Shown here piece after piece: positions 16,844 through 25,898 of a stretch of 64,000 bases of DNA. The position numbers and the translations under genes are program-made. Under the pieces are notes generated by a model that saw only the letters and a list, made by a program, of their open reading frames with translations, was not told the origin of the DNA and searched no databases. Origin of the DNA: Rhodospirillales bacterium (GTDB taxonomy: Bacteria > Pseudomonadota > Alphaproteobacteria > Rhodospirillales > JAPHRK01); the NCBI GenBank assembly GCA_026196105.1, contig JAPHRK010000031.1:48719-112718 (forward strand), in the 5' to 3' direction. The first letter of the stretch is position 1. Every line of letters begins with the position of its first letter.

Positions 16844-17032
16844 GTGTCTGATTTATTTGAATCGCTCACTAACAACATGCCATGGAGATTTTATGCGTGG
16901 ATTGTTGCCCTAATCAGCCCTGGATTTGCTTTCTTTTGCGCCAGGGCAGATAACTGGAATGCAACATGGGTTTTCACAGCATTTGCTGTAATTGCGGCAA
17001 TTAGCTTACTTGTTGGACACAGAAGAAATTAA
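16844..17032 (+). CDS. Small two-helix membrane protein of the psp operon
   Basis: The 62-residue product starts with GTG at 16844, preceded by AGGAAGA. It has two hydrophobic segments (residues ~16-34 and ~40-57) and ends with a basic GHRRN. It follows pspC by 37 bases on the same strand. Position and size recall PspD of enterobacteria, but I see no clear sequence match. It is best treated as a psp-linked membrane peptide of unknown function. Confidence 0.6.
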   Translation: MSDLFESLTNNMPWRFYAWIVALISPGFAFFCARADNWNATWVFTAFAVIAAISLLVGHRRN

Positions 17033-17108
17033 CAAATGCTATTTAACCTCCTCTGGGCAAGAGCCTTTTGAGCAAAAGATAAAAAAACTTAGTAAGTGTA
17101 AAGCGCAA

Positions 17109-17942
17109 TTACTTTTCTGTTGCGAGACGGATAAGTATTTTTTTAGCTGTTTGACCGACCTTATCACTCCTTCCGTCAGCAGCTTTAATCAAAGTATTAA
17201 CAACACCCACATGGTCTTTTGCATTCTCATAGAGTGACCATTCAGCAGAATAACCATTTAACAGATTAACACTTTCTTCTTTGCCTGATTTAGTCTTTTC
17301 ATCCAGTTCCTTAAGGCGTGTGATGAGTTCTTCCTTTGGCATCCAATATTGAAGTTGTTCAAGAATAAGCTGAGTATAAAAGTTATCGCCAGTGGCAAAA
17401 AAAGCGACCCATGCAACATCAAGATCATGCGGACCATTTAGCTCTAAGCGCTTGAAATTAAATGGGCGTTTTGCCTGAAGGTTTTTAAAAAGTTTATCTG
17501 CTTCACCTTTTGCATCCTCTCCGACATAATCGATAAAAGATTTATGCAATATTTCAACGATCTCATTTTTGTTCTTCAAATTCGTTGATGAAACCGAATC
17601 AGCGATTATAAAATGATGTACATCATTTCCTTTTTTTATCACATGTTTGGCAACGCTCATCGCTTTTTCAGGTTGCTCCATCAAAGCATTTGCAAAAAAA
17701 GTAAGGAGTAAATCAAATTTATTTTCATGCCGTGAGGCGTCTTTACCGAGCAATTGAAACCGATCTTTAACTTTAACAAACAGTTTTGTCGCTACAATAA
17801 GGTTCTTTTCTTCATAGTAATACTTAGTTGTGTCCCAAAATTTTTTGCCGGGATCATTCGCAAACGCTTCAACAGGCAGCACGACTAGAAGCAAGAGTAC
17901 AAGACAGGAAATATAAAAAAAAGAAGCCGCTGAAGTTTTCAT
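17109..17942 (-). CDS. Secreted protein of unknown function, alpha-helical repeats
   Basis: I do not recognise the family. The start is taken as the ATG at 17942, giving 277 residues with a signal peptide (MKTSAASFFYISCLVLLLLV ... EAFA, cleavage before NDPG). An open frame extends 20 codons further upstream without support. The mature part is mostly helical with Lys/Glu-rich segments (YYYEEKNLIVATKLFVKVKD, then EQPEKAMSVAKHVIKKG), which suggests TPR-like helical hairpins. It is convergent with the psp operon, so both end near 17.0-17.1 kb. Confidence 0.6.
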   Translation of the reverse strand: MKTSAASFFYISCLVLLLLVVLPVEAFANDPGKKFWDTTKYYYEEKNLIVATKLFVKVKDRFQLLGKDASRHENKFDLLLTFFANALMEQPEKAMSVAKHVIKKGNDVHHFIIADSVSSTNLKNKNEIVEILHKSFIDYVGEDAKGEADKLFKNLQAKRPFNFKRLELNGPHDLDVAWVAFFATGDNFYTQLILEQLQYWMPKEELITRLKELDEKTKSGKEESVNLLNGYSAEWSLYENAKDHVGVVNTLIKAADGRSDKVGQTAKKILIRLATEK

Positions 17943-18100
17943 GTCTTGCCCTACCCAAAATTTACAATGGGCCACTATCATATATTTTGTATTTACAAGC
18001 AATATCCAGGATAAGGAGAGGCGTTACACGTCGAAAAGCAACTTAACTTATATCGGTATTATTCAGAAAGAAGAAACGAATAAGCCCAAGCTTTAAAGAC

Positions 18101-18745
18101 TTAACCAGCCGCTTCTTTCATGGCCTTGATGTTCCCGGCGTAATCACCGCCTTTAAATGTGGCGCTACCAGCAACACAGATATTTGCTCCAGCATCTTTT
18201 ACCGCCTTGATGGTATCGACATTAACACCGCCATCCACTTCAATATCTATCGGACGATCACCAATCATCTGGCGGAGGCGTTTGATTTTGTCGAGTTGGG
18301 AATTGATAAATTTTTGTCCGCCAAAACCGGGATTAACGCTCATCACCAAGATCAGGTCAATTTCATCAAGAACGTAGTCGAGGCTATCAATATCAGTAGC
18401 AGGATTGAGAGAAACACCTGCTTTTTTGCCCATGCCTCGGATCATCTGTAAGCTACGGTGCAAGTGAACATCAGCTTCAGCGTGAACGGTAATATAATCT
18501 GCCCCAGCATCAGCAAAAGCTTGTAGATAAGGTTGGGCCGGATTGATCATGAGATGTACATCAAAGGGTAGATCAGAGTGAGGGCGCAAAGCCTTCACAA
18601 CGTCAGGGCCAATGGTAATATTTGGCACATAATGCCCATCCATCACATCCACATGAATCCAGTCTGCCCCTGCTTCAGTAACAGCACGAACTTCTTCACC
18701 CAGTATAGCGAAATCTGCGGAAAGGATTGATGGTGCAATTTTCAT
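18101..18745 (-). CDS. rpe: Ribulose-phosphate 3-epimerase
   Basis: This TIM-barrel enzyme interconverts ribulose 5-phosphate and xylulose 5-phosphate. The start is the ATG at 18745 ([19 protein letters not shown]), after a GAAGGG site; a TTG six codons upstream is less likely. The 214 residues carry the metal-site motif [12 protein letters not shown], the loop [12 protein letters not shown] and the phosphate-binding IEVDGGVNV, all expected. It is the last gene of a tkt-fba-rpe run on the minus strand and shares substrates with transketolase. Confidence 0.95.
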   Translation of the reverse strand: MKIAPSILSADFAILGEEVRAVTEAGADWIHVDVMDGHYVPNITIGPDVVKALRPHSDLPFDVHLMINPAQPYLQAFADAGADYITVHAEADVHLHRSLQMIRGMGKKAGVSLNPATDIDSLDYVLDEIDLILVMSVNPGFGGQKFINSQLDKIKRLRQMIGDRPIDIEVDGGVNVDTIKAVKDAGANICVAGSATFKGGDYAGNIKAMKEAAG

Positions 18746-18771
18746 TGGTTTAGCCCTTCTCAATATCTTAT

Positions 18772-18797
18772 GTCATTCCCACTTTCGCAGGAATGAC
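18772..18797. repeat. Intergenic GTCATTCC palindrome
   Basis: GTCATTCC and GGAATGAC flank ten bases (cactttcgca) between rpe and fba. It belongs to the same general class as the palindromes at 5978 and 57370. The common form in alphaproteobacteria contains a GC-rich centre, which is partly degraded here. Confidence 0.6.
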
Positions 18798-18815
18798 AGT
18801 CAAAGCGTAACGGAG

Positions 18816-19880
18816 TTACTGAACTTTAGGGTCCAGGCCACCAGCGGCATAACGGTCTGCCATATCGGTGAGTTTTGCCACCTTAATTTTTGAAGCCTGA
18901 CCAGCAGTATTAAAAGCTTCGTAACGGCTGAGGCAAAGCTCGGTCATGGCAGCGATAGCAGGTTTCAAGTAAGCCCGTGGATCGAAAGCTTCTTTTTGCT
19001 CAGTCAGCACCCGGCGGATTTGCCCGGTGATTGCCATGCGGTTATCTGTATCAATATTGACCTTACGGACGCCGTACTTAATACCCTTAACGATCTCTTC
19101 TAAAGGAACACCATAGGTTTGTGGCATCTCACCACCAAACTCGTTTATGATATCTTGAAGTTCTTGAGGCACTGAGCTGGAGCCGTGCATCACCAAGTGG
19201 GTGTTTGGCAGTTTGGCGTGGATTTTCTCAACTACATCCATGGCTAAAATATCGCCTGTTGGCTTGCGGGTGAATTTGTAAGCACCGTGAGAAGTCCCCA
19301 TAGCAATCGCTAAAGCATCCACTTTGGTTTTAGCGACAAAATCAGCGGCTTGCTCTGGGTCTGTCAAGAGCATGTCTTTATCGAGTTTACCTTCAAAACC
19401 ATGGCCGTCTTCTTTTTCACCTTCACCAGTTTCAAGCGAACCAAGGCAACCCAGTTCGCCTTCAACAGAAACACCCACCATGTGGGCCAAGTCTGTGACC
19501 GCTTTGGTGACTTCAACATTGTATTCATAAGAGGCGGGCGATTTGCCATCAGCTTCTAAAGAACCATCCATCATCACGGATGAGAACCCAGCCGCCACAG
19601 CGGAAGCACAAGTGCGGGTTTCATTGCCATGATCAAGGTGCATGCAAACTGGAATATGGGGATACATCTCAACAGCAGCCTCAATTAGCTTACGCAATAC
19701 AATGTCATTAGCATAGCTACGAGCACCACGACTGGCTTGCATAATAACTGGAGCATCCGCTTTGTCGGCAGCAGCCATAATCGCCAGCATTTGCTCCATG
19801 TTGTTGATGTTAAATGCTGGAACCCCGTAGTCGTTTTCGGCTGCGTGGTCTAATAGCTGTCTCATGGATACTAAAGCCAT
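18816..19880 (-). CDS. fba: Class II fructose-bisphosphate aldolase, Calvin-cycle subtype
   Basis: This zinc enzyme joins or splits triose phosphates and fructose 1,6-bisphosphate. The 354 residues include [20 protein letters not shown] at the start, the zinc-site motif CMHLDHGNE (~residue 80), [15 protein letters not shown] and [11 protein letters not shown]. The length and the G-rich insert match the class II subtype found in cbb operons rather than the shorter E. coli FbaA. It sits directly between tkt and rpe, an order known from cbb clusters, though no RuBisCO or phosphoribulokinase gene is in the window. Confidence 0.95.
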   Translation of the reverse strand: MALVSMRQLLDHAAENDYGVPAFNINNMEQMLAIMAAADKADAPVIMQASRGARSYANDIVLRKLIEAAVEMYPHIPVCMHLDHGNETRTCASAVAAGFSSVMMDGSLEADGKSPASYEYNVEVTKAVTDLAHMVGVSVEGELGCLGSLETGEGEKEDGHGFEGKLDKDMLLTDPEQAADFVAKTKVDALAIAMGTSHGAYKFTRKPTGDILAMDVVEKIHAKLPNTHLVMHGSSSVPQELQDIINEFGGEMPQTYGVPLEEIVKGIKYGVRKVNIDTDNRMAITGQIRRVLTEQKEAFDPRAYLKPAIAAMTELCLSRYEAFNTAGQASKIKVAKLTDMADRYAAGGLDPKVQ

Positions 19881-19898
19881 AACGGAAAATCCCTTATT

Positions 19899-21872
19899 TT
19901 AAAGTTTGCTCTTTGCAGCAGCTGCAACGGCTTCTGCAGTAATACCAAAGTGTTTGTAAAGTTCACCTGCCGGAGCAGAAGCACCAAACCCAGTCATACC
20001 GACGAAAGTGCCGCCACCACCGATGTATTTCTCCCAGCCCATACCGAGAGCTGCCTCAACAGCTACCCGCACAGTATCTTCGCCAAGAACATCAAGGCGA
20101 TACTCAGCACTTTGAGCATCAAACAATTCCCATGACGGCATAGAAACCACAGCCGTTGGGATACCTTCTGCTTGAAGAATATCACGAGCTTCCATAGCTT
20201 GCTTTACTTCAGTTCCTGTACCGATCAGGGTCACCTTACGATCACCACCTTCGGCCTCTGCCAGGATATAAGCCCCTTTAGCACTGAGATTTTCATCCGT
20301 GTGCTCCGTCCGGTAGCACGGCGCTCCCTGACGAGATAAAGCCAAAGCCGATGGTGTTTTAGAAAGCTCAACTGCAACTGCCCAACATTCAGCCGTTTCA
20401 ACCGCATCCGCAGGACGCATCACCACTAAGTTAGGCATGGCCCGCATAGATGCAATGGTTTCGACAGGTTGGTGAGTTGGACCATCTTCGCCAAGACCAA
20501 TTGAATCGTGGGTTAATACATAAGCCACCCGTTTGCCCATCAGAGCAGAAAGCCGCATGGAACCACGCATGTAATCAGCAAATACCAGGAAGGTACCGCC
20601 ATAAGGCATGATACCGCCGTGCAGAGCTAAACCGTTCATTGCAGCCGCCATACCATGTTCACGCACACCATAGTACATATAACGACCATCAAAGTTGCCG
20701 GGTTCAACATCGCCAGTGCTTGGGGTTTTGGTCAGGTTAGAGCCCGTCAGATCAGCAGAACCACCAACCATTTCAGGAATAATAGCGGTCAAAGCATTCA
20801 GCGCTTCTTGAGAAGCTTTTCTTGTTGCCCAACCCGGCTTGTCTTCGCTCAATTGTTTTTTGTAAGCGTTGAAAGCATCCTTCCAACCGTTCGGGAGAGC
20901 GCCAGACATCAAGCGCTCAAACTCACCTTTAGCGCCGTCAGCATTCAAACGACCTTCCCAAGCTTCACGCGTACTTGAACCTTTAGCGCCAACAGCGCGC
21001 CAAGCATCAAGAACATCCTGAGGGATTTCAAATGGAGCCGCTGTCCAGCCAAGTTTTTCACGCATCCCAGCAATTTCGTCATCACCTAATGGAGCGCCGT
21101 GGGTGGAATGTGAGCCAGCTTTCGTTGGGGCTCCCCAGCCAATGGTGGTTTTGCAAGCAATCATCGAAGGGGTGTCGGTTTTTTGAGCCGCTTCAATAGC
21201 AACCGCAACCGCTTCTTGGTCATGACCATCAACCGCCTGAACATCCCAACCACTGGCTTTAAAGCGAGCAATTTGGTCATCATTAACGGTCTTAGAGGTT
21301 GCGCCATCGATGCAAATTTCGTTGTCGTCCCACATGACGATTAGCTTGCCAAGACCTAGACGACCCGCCATTGAAATGGCTTCATGACTAATACCTTCCA
21401 TCAAGCAACCGTCGCCAGCAATCACGTAAGTATAATGATCAACAATATCATCATTAAACTTGGCATTCATAAGCCGCTCGCCAAGGGCCATACCAACAGC
21501 TGTTGCGATGCCTTGCCCCAATGGACCGGTTGTCATCTCGATACCTGTTGCGTGACCATACTCTGGATGACCAGCCGTAATCGCGCCAAACTGACGGAAG
21601 TTGCTAATCTGGTCTTTGGTCATATCCTCATAACCCGTGAGGTAGAGGAGGGAATATAGCAGCATAGAACCGTGACCAGCCGAAAGAACAAAGCGATCTC
21701 TATCAGCCCAGTTAGGAGCTTTAGGGTCAAACTTCATAAAACGGGAGAAAAGTACGGTGGCAGCGTCGGCCATGCCCATGGGCATACCAGGATGGCCTGA
21801 GTTGGCTTTCTGAACGGCATCGGCAGAAAGAAAACGGATGGCATTAGCCATGGTTTCCGGGGCAACGGTCAT
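19899..21872 (-). CDS. tkt: Transketolase
   Basis: This thiamine-diphosphate enzyme transfers two-carbon units between sugar phosphates. The 657 residues include the N-terminal substrate motif [12 protein letters not shown] and [15 protein letters not shown]. The ThDP motif [13 protein letters not shown] (~residue 155) and the pyrimidine-domain segment [13 protein letters not shown] (~residue 460) are also present. The length is standard. An AGGAGACG site precedes the ATG at 21872. It is the first gene of tkt-fba-rpe. A 16-bp dyad 239 bases upstream matches one near the LuxR-type regulator gene and may control the operon. Confidence 0.97.
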   Translation of the reverse strand: MTVAPETMANAIRFLSADAVQKANSGHPGMPMGMADAATVLFSRFMKFDPKAPNWADRDRFVLSAGHGSMLLYSLLYLTGYEDMTKDQISNFRQFGAITAGHPEYGHATGIEMTTGPLGQGIATAVGMALGERLMNAKFNDDIVDHYTYVIAGDGCLMEGISHEAISMAGRLGLGKLIVMWDDNEICIDGATSKTVNDDQIARFKASGWDVQAVDGHDQEAVAVAIEAAQKTDTPSMIACKTTIGWGAPTKAGSHSTHGAPLGDDEIAGMREKLGWTAAPFEIPQDVLDAWRAVGAKGSSTREAWEGRLNADGAKGEFERLMSGALPNGWKDAFNAYKKQLSEDKPGWATRKASQEALNALTAIIPEMVGGSADLTGSNLTKTPSTGDVEPGNFDGRYMYYGVREHGMAAAMNGLALHGGIMPYGGTFLVFADYMRGSMRLSALMGKRVAYVLTHDSIGLGEDGPTHQPVETIASMRAMPNLVVMRPADAVETAECWAVAVELSKTPSALALSRQGAPCYRTEHTDENLSAKGAYILAEAEGGDRKVTLIGTGTEVKQAMEARDILQAEGIPTAVVSMPSWELFDAQSAEYRLDVLGEDTVRVAVEAALGMGWEKYIGGGGTFVGMTGFGASAPAGELYKHFGITAEAVAAAAKSKL

Positions 21873-22131
21873 AAATTCGTCTCCTCATGGGTGCCTGAAA
21901 TTTCTAGGCGAATGTTGCTTAAGCTTTTTGCCGATGTTGGCCCAAAAGTCCAGGACGGATACGCCTTGGGACAAAGAATCACGGGGATAACGAAGGAGAA
22001 AATGCTTATTTGTACCTTGATGGCATCTTGGGGCCGACTTTAGGGGGCTAAAGGGTGGAAAGGAACACCCTGTGGTGTGGGGTACGAATCTCTTTTCAGT
22101 AGGGATCGACCTACCCTATTAGGTAGTATAA
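21873..22131. other. Intergenic region upstream of tkt
   Basis: This 259-bp stretch holds no credible gene. It carries the tkt leader and, at its far end, an inverted repeat (22111-22126) six bases beyond the LuxR-type regulator stop. A purine-rich segment with several GGGG runs lies near 22030-22080. No clear terminator stem was seen. Confidence 0.5.
22111..22126. promoter_or_regulatory. Candidate operator upstream of tkt
   Basis: CTACC-CTATTA-GGTAG is a perfect 5-bp dyad. Its core TACCCTATTAGGTA matches 11 of 14 bases with the dyad at 22772-22785. The pair brackets the LuxR-type regulator gene, so this copy would serve the tkt operon. Confidence 0.45.
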
Positions 22132-22761
22132 TTATCCTGAAATTGTCCCGCGCAAATAACGAGAGATAGCCTGTGATCGACTACCAACACCCAACTTTTG
22201 ATAAAGATTTTTAAGGTGGAACTTGACGGTATTAAGGGAAATATTCAACGACTTGGCTATTTGACTATTTGTCAAACCATCTGCCAGCGCCTTCAGGAGT
22301 TCGGTTTCCCTCGGGGATAAGGTTTCTAGCGGGTCAGCTGTTGCCGCACCGACATCCATAAACGGAAAAACCATACTGCCACGCGATACCATAGAGACGG
22401 TTTCAACGAGTCGTTCCGGGGGTTCTTTCTTGGAACAAAACCCAGCAGCTCCTTCGATCATCGCCTGACGAGGAATGCTAACGCTTCCATCCCCTGTGTA
22501 GATCACAATCCTGGGTGCCCGGTGGTTTTCTTTAAGCCTGCGCAAAGCTTCCTGACCGGAGCAATAAGGCATATTCCAGCCCATTACTCCGATATCAAAG
22601 TTATGCCGATCAATGGCTTCCAAAAACCGGGCACTTTCGGTCATAGAAGCCTTAACGACAAAACGCGGATCGGTTTCAAACAGCTGGACAATTCCCGATA
22701 AAACCAGGGGAGAATTGTCACAAAGAACAAGACTGGTGATTTGTGACATTACATTAGGCAT
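22132..22761 (-). CDS. LuxR-type response regulator with a pseudo-receiver
   Basis: The 209-residue protein has a receiver-like domain (~residues 8-125) and a LuxR/FixJ helix-turn-helix (~140-205; TLSPRETELLKALADGLTNS, then ISLNTVKFHLKNLYQKLGV). The phospho-acceptor Asp is replaced: the family pattern D-x-x-MP reads VMGWNMP here, with Gly at about residue 61. The DN acidic pair (residues 15-16) and a lysine in FCSKKE are kept. It may thus act without classical phosphorylation or bind a small ligand. It lies upstream of tkt on the same strand, with related dyads before its start and after its stop. No histidine kinase is adjacent. Confidence 0.88.
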   Translation of the reverse strand: MPNVMSQITSLVLCDNSPLVLSGIVQLFETDPRFVVKASMTESARFLEAIDRHNFDIGVMGWNMPYCSGQEALRRLKENHRAPRIVIYTGDGSVSIPRQAMIEGAAGFCSKKEPPERLVETVSMVSRGSMVFPFMDVGAATADPLETLSPRETELLKALADGLTNSQIAKSLNISLNTVKFHLKNLYQKLGVGSRSQAISRYLRGTISG

Positions 22762-22771
22762 CCCTTATATT

Positions 22772-22785
22772 TACCCGAATGGGTA
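22772..22785. promoter_or_regulatory. Candidate operator of the LuxR-type regulator
   Basis: TACCC-GAAT-GGGTA is a perfect dyad 10 bases upstream of the regulator start, in the 91-bp region shared with the divergent membrane-protein gene. It suggests autoregulation. A second small dyad TTGTA-GGG-TACAA lies at 22823-22835. Confidence 0.5.
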
Positions 22786-22852
22786 GGGATTGGCAATCTT
22801 TTGATAAAACTCTTCCTTGACCTTGTAGGGTACAAAAAGGAATGTTTAGGTT

Positions 22853-23164
22853 ATGGACGCAAAAACAAAAACCATCTGCCTTCTAATCCCTCTGACTTTC
22901 TTATGGTTTCTCATAGGAATCATCAACGGATTCTTCCTCCCCTTCATGTTCAAAGCCTATAGCGAGGCGGAAGTAACCAACTTCTTCATGCAGGTAACGA
23001 TTGTCAGCTTGATCTTTATGCCGATGACCTGCGTCACAACGGTTATTGGGGGATGGAGGCTATTCATTTCTGAGCGTTATAGCCTCGCCGTAAAAGTCGC
23101 CCTTATCCCCTTCCCTGTTGGTGCTCTTGTCGTTTGGGCTTACCAAGCTGCGGGATGGCCTTAG
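22853..23164 (+). CDS. Small membrane protein of unknown function
   Basis: The 103-residue product has three hydrophobic segments (residues ~9-32, ~44-68 and ~80-98) and ends QAAGWP. No family is recognised. The ATG at 22853 is preceded by a weak site (TTTAGG). It is divergent from the LuxR-type regulator, which may control it through the shared dyads. The hydrophobic pattern and even codon use support a real gene. Confidence 0.6.
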   Translation: MDAKTKTICLLIPLTFLWFLIGIINGFFLPFMFKAYSEAEVTNFFMQVTIVSLIFMPMTCVTTVIGGWRLFISERYSLAVKVALIPFPVGALVVWAYQAAGWP

Positions 23165-23169
23165 TATAC

Positions 23170-23379
23170 GCAAACCGTTGGTTTGCTGCGTTTCAAACGC
23201 CACTTAGGTGTAAGGGAGTATCCCTAAAACCCTGAGGCTCACGGGCGACGCCGCCCGGGCTTGCAGTCACAAGCCTAAATTTCCCCTGGGCCATTGAGGC
23301 CCCGCGCAACCATTTGCGCGTAAGCCAAGCGCGAAGAGCGCGCTCCGTATCTGAGGGGCTAGCAAACCCTCAGGTTTGC
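23170..23379. repeat. Array of nine consecutive short hairpins
   Basis: This 210-bp GC-rich stretch is built almost entirely of small palindromes. Stems lie at 23170-23186, 23188-23200, 23213-23225, 23242-23257, 23258-23275, 23288-23302, 23303-23320, 23328-23344 and 23362-23379. The first and last have the same arms, GCAAACC and GGTTTGC. No credible protein is encoded: one open frame crosses it on the minus strand but runs into the tRNA. It lies just downstream of tRNA-His, beyond its terminator. It may be a mobile palindromic mosaic or a structured RNA; the function is unknown. Confidence 0.75.
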
Positions 23380-23392
23380 AAACAAAGCGCAC

Positions 23393-23428
23393 AAAAAAAA
23401 GGGCCAATCGAATTACGATTGACCCTTT
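23393..23428 (-). terminator. Terminator of tRNA-His
   Basis: On the minus strand AAAGGGTCAATCG pairs with CGATTGGCCCTTT (one G-T wobble) and is followed by a run of T's, shortly after the tRNA 3' end. Confidence 0.88.
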
Positions 23429-23433
23429 AAATA

Positions 23434-23511
23434 TGGGGCGATTGAGGGGACTCGAACCCCCGGCATCCGGTACCACAAACCGGTGCTCTAACCAACTGAG
23501 CTACAATCGCC
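23434..23511 (-). tRNA. tRNA-His (anticodon GTG)
   Basis: The minus strand folds as a full cloverleaf. The acceptor GCGATTG pairs with CAATCGC, the D arm is AGCTCAGTTGGTTAGAGC, and the anticodon stem CCGGT/ACCGG has loop TTGTGGT. The T arm is CGGGGGTTCGAGTCCCC. The 5' end carries the extra G(-1), which faces C73 as required for histidyl-tRNA. The CCA end is encoded (23434-23436). A terminator follows. Confidence 0.96.
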
Positions 23512-23653
23512 ATAATGTTGCGCCATCTACTACTCTGTGGACGAGTGTCAGTCAAGCGAGATTAAGGGCAAAGATAAATATTGCCACCAAAAGGCCTCTC
23601 ATTACATAATCACTTAAGAAAAATCAATCGGTCAACCAACGTGAGTAAAAAGA

Positions 23654-24499
23654 ATGGAAGAAAAAACCGAAGCTATGATAGAGACTATCGAAACTGTCAT
23701 ACAAGAAGTGACGAGTGCGTTAACGACCTACGGCTTAGATGTCATAGGCGCTGCCCTTATCCTTATTTTTGGCCTTTGGACAGCTGGAAAAGCTCAGAGA
23801 GTGACAGAGCGCTCACTTACTAAATCAGGTAAAGTCGATGTTACGATTGCCAAATTTTTTGCGAGCTTAGTTAAGTACACCGTTCTGATCGTTGTTGTTA
23901 TTGCGGTACTCAACCAATTTGGCATTGAAACAACCAGCCTTGTCGCAGTTGTCGGTGCAGCAGGCCTCGCAATTGGCCTCGCCTTACAAGGCACTTTAAG
24001 CAATGTTGCTGCAGGGGTAATGCTTATGATGTTTCGCCCCATAAAAGTTGGCGATTTCATAGAAGCCGCTGGACACGCTGGCACAGTTAAGGAACTCAAC
24101 CTTTTCGTCACCGAAATGGCGACCGGGGACAACGTGAAGATTATTATCCCTAACAGCAAAATTTGGGGTGATTCGATTAAGAATTACTCTGCCAATTCCA
24201 CCCGACGTGTCGATTTGGTTATGGGCGTTTCTTACGACGATGATATTGATGCCGCCACCTCGGTAATGAACAAAGTCATCAGCGAGGACGATCGTATCCT
24301 CAAAGACCCGGAGCCTTTTATTGCGGTTTCTGAACTTGCAGATAGCTCCGTTAATTTTGTCGTTCGAGTATGGGTGAACTCAGGGGATTATTGGGGGGTT
24401 AAATTCCACCTCACCAAAACCTTCAAACTTGCCTTTGACGAAAACAAAATCGGTATTCCTTTCCCAAGCACAACAGTGTATTTGGAAAAGAGCGACTAA
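23654..24499 (+). CDS. mscS: Small-conductance mechanosensitive channel
   Basis: The 281-residue protein has three N-terminal membrane helices. The pore-lining third helix is GAAGLAIGLALQGTLSNVAAG (cut by one residue), followed by the conserved MLMMFRPIKVGDFIE and the beta and alpha/beta cytoplasmic domains to residue ~275. Length and order match E. coli MscS (286 residues). It opens under hypo-osmotic shock to release solutes. It is a single gene, ending in a bidirectional terminator shared with the methyltransferase gene. Confidence 0.95.
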   Translation: MEEKTEAMIETIETVIQEVTSALTTYGLDVIGAALILIFGLWTAGKAQRVTERSLTKSGKVDVTIAKFFASLVKYTVLIVVVIAVLNQFGIETTSLVAVVGAAGLAIGLALQGTLSNVAAGVMLMMFRPIKVGDFIEAAGHAGTVKELNLFVTEMATGDNVKIIIPNSKIWGDSIKNYSANSTRRVDLVMGVSYDDDIDAATSVMNKVISEDDRILKDPEPFIAVSELADSSVNFVVRVWVNSGDYWGVKFHLTKTFKLAFDENKIGIPFPSTTVYLEKSD

Positions 24500-24516
24500 A
24501 CTTCGTTTAGAATATA

Positions 24517-24566
24517 AATAACAAAAGCCCCTTGGATATCTTTTATTCCAAGGAGCTTTTGTTATT
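24517..24566. terminator. Bidirectional terminator between mscS and the methyltransferase
   Basis: AATAACAAAAGC-CCCTTGGA pairs with TCCAAGG-AGCTTTTGTTATT in a long stem with a short loop (one mismatch). T-rich and A-rich ends suit both convergent genes. The right arm overlaps the last codon of the methyltransferase gene. Confidence 0.75.
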
Positions 24567-25260
24567 TCTCTTTAGACAAAGACATAACCACAATCATATT
24601 GGCACTCCAAAATGGCGGCGGCTCAGTAAACACCCGGTTCATAATCCCAAAGGCAATATTTTCCATGAATTGTTTAAACCTATTCCCGCGTCTAACAGGT
24701 AAATGACGTTCAACCACGTAACCAGCAGCAAGGGCTAAATGGACAATACCAGAAGGGGCATAAACAGATTTATGGGTCAGGTCACCAAATTGATATTGCC
24801 AGGAAAAGGGCGAAGACGCATTAGGGATACGGATGATTATTTTTCCACCTTCCGCCAAATGTTCCCTAAGTTCAGATAGGAGCCTTTGGCCTTCAAAATA
24901 TGAAAAATGTTCAAAGAAATCGAACATGACAATTCGGTCGAACTGTTCACTTGGGTTCTTTAAAGCATCCCAGACATCACAGATCGTAACTTTCTCGGCG
25001 ATTGAGGGGGGCATATATCCCAAAGCATGGGCATCTCCATCGATGCCTTTGAAATTTTTCAGCCCCTTAGCTTCAAGATAAGCGAGAAATAAGCCCGTTC
25101 CTGTGCCGAGTTCTATAACTGAATGGTTTATATTTACTTGAGCAGGCAGCCAGAATTGTTGGTCAAAATTACGGATATGCTTTTTCCGAACTTCTGCTTT
25201 TACATAGACTCTGTGGCTATCGTAAACCTGATAAAAATCTTCTAGCTTCTCAAATTCCAC
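24562..25260 (-). CDS. Class I SAM-dependent methyltransferase
   Basis: The 232-residue protein has the Rossmann SAM site (HSVIELGTGTGLFLAYLE, ~residues 46-63), the acidic residue in FKGIDGDAHAL and a motif IV-like VMFDFFEHF. A C-terminal helical cap with FGDLTHKSVYAPSG follows, typical of Methyltransf_23 or lipid/glycan-modifying enzymes. The acceptor is unknown. It lies between mscS (convergent) and a pseudogene. Confidence 0.8.
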   Translation of the reverse strand: MEFEKLEDFYQVYDSHRVYVKAEVRKKHIRNFDQQFWLPAQVNINHSVIELGTGTGLFLAYLEAKGLKNFKGIDGDAHALGYMPPSIAEKVTICDVWDALKNPSEQFDRIVMFDFFEHFSYFEGQRLLSELREHLAEGGKIIIRIPNASSPFSWQYQFGDLTHKSVYAPSGIVHLALAAGYVVERHLPVRRGNRFKQFMENIAFGIMNRVFTEPPPFWSANMIVVMSLSKEK

Positions 25261-25353
25261 GTCAAAACCTTTTCCAACAATAAGTCATTGGGTCATCATT
25301 CAAGACCTTATAACACAATATTTTAAGGGTTACAGAACCAATAGGGCCTCTCC

Positions 25354-25895
25354 CTATCCAATCATCACAAGTCCTTTAGGGCTTTCTATTTTAGCTTGAA
25401 GAAAGGCTTTTCCATTTGCCAAAGGAATAACCTCAATCAATTGATCTCCATCTATAGCACAGAGCTCTTCATTAAGGTTTTAAGGTTGAGGGATAACAAG
25501 CTTTAAGTTAGCAAGACGACATCCGAAGTCCACCATATTCACGATAGGATGGAGGCCATCCGGCCATTGGGTAAGGGTAGAAGGCTTTCCAACCTAGTGG
25601 TCCTTGCAACCCTGGTAATCATACGAGGTTTCTCGGCTAGCTGTTCTATTAATTCTTAATCATCAAGGCAAAACCAACGAGGCCACTTTGGGTTTTCTAG
25701 GTGCGGGGCTATGGCAATGACTTCAAGATAATGCCCATTGCCTAAGGACATTATTAAGTTGTGAGTCCCCATAGTTAAATGTTCCCCGCCCGCGGGGTTT
25801 TCAACGCTTAGTTTTTCTAATAAATAATCAATGCCTTGCTCTAGCGTCTTCGCGGCAATGACCAAATGGTCTATTCCAAGAGAGTGCCTTGGCAT
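25354..25895 (-). pseudogene. Decayed VOC/glyoxalase-like gene
   Basis: The intact first 79 codons (25656-25895) encode a glyoxalase-like N-terminus: SLGIDHLVIAAKTLEQGIDY, then GTHNLIMSLGNGHYLEVIAI and LENPKWPRWFCLDD. A TAA then interrupts it at 25656-25658. The same frame continues as ELIEQLAEKPRMITRVARTT, the normal continuation of the family. Further on, other frames give VNMVDFGCRLANLKLVIPQP, QLIEVIPLANGK and IESPKGLVMIG before a final TAG at 25354-25356. At least two stops and a frameshift are present. The gene overlaps no neighbour and starts four bases before the GNAT gene ends. Confidence 0.8.
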
Positions 25896-25898
25896 CTC

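Noticed and set aside
23267-23476. Open frame on the minus strand through the hairpin array and tRNA
   Set aside because: It crosses the tRNA-His gene and its terminator and is made of palindromic DNA, so it is not a protein gene.
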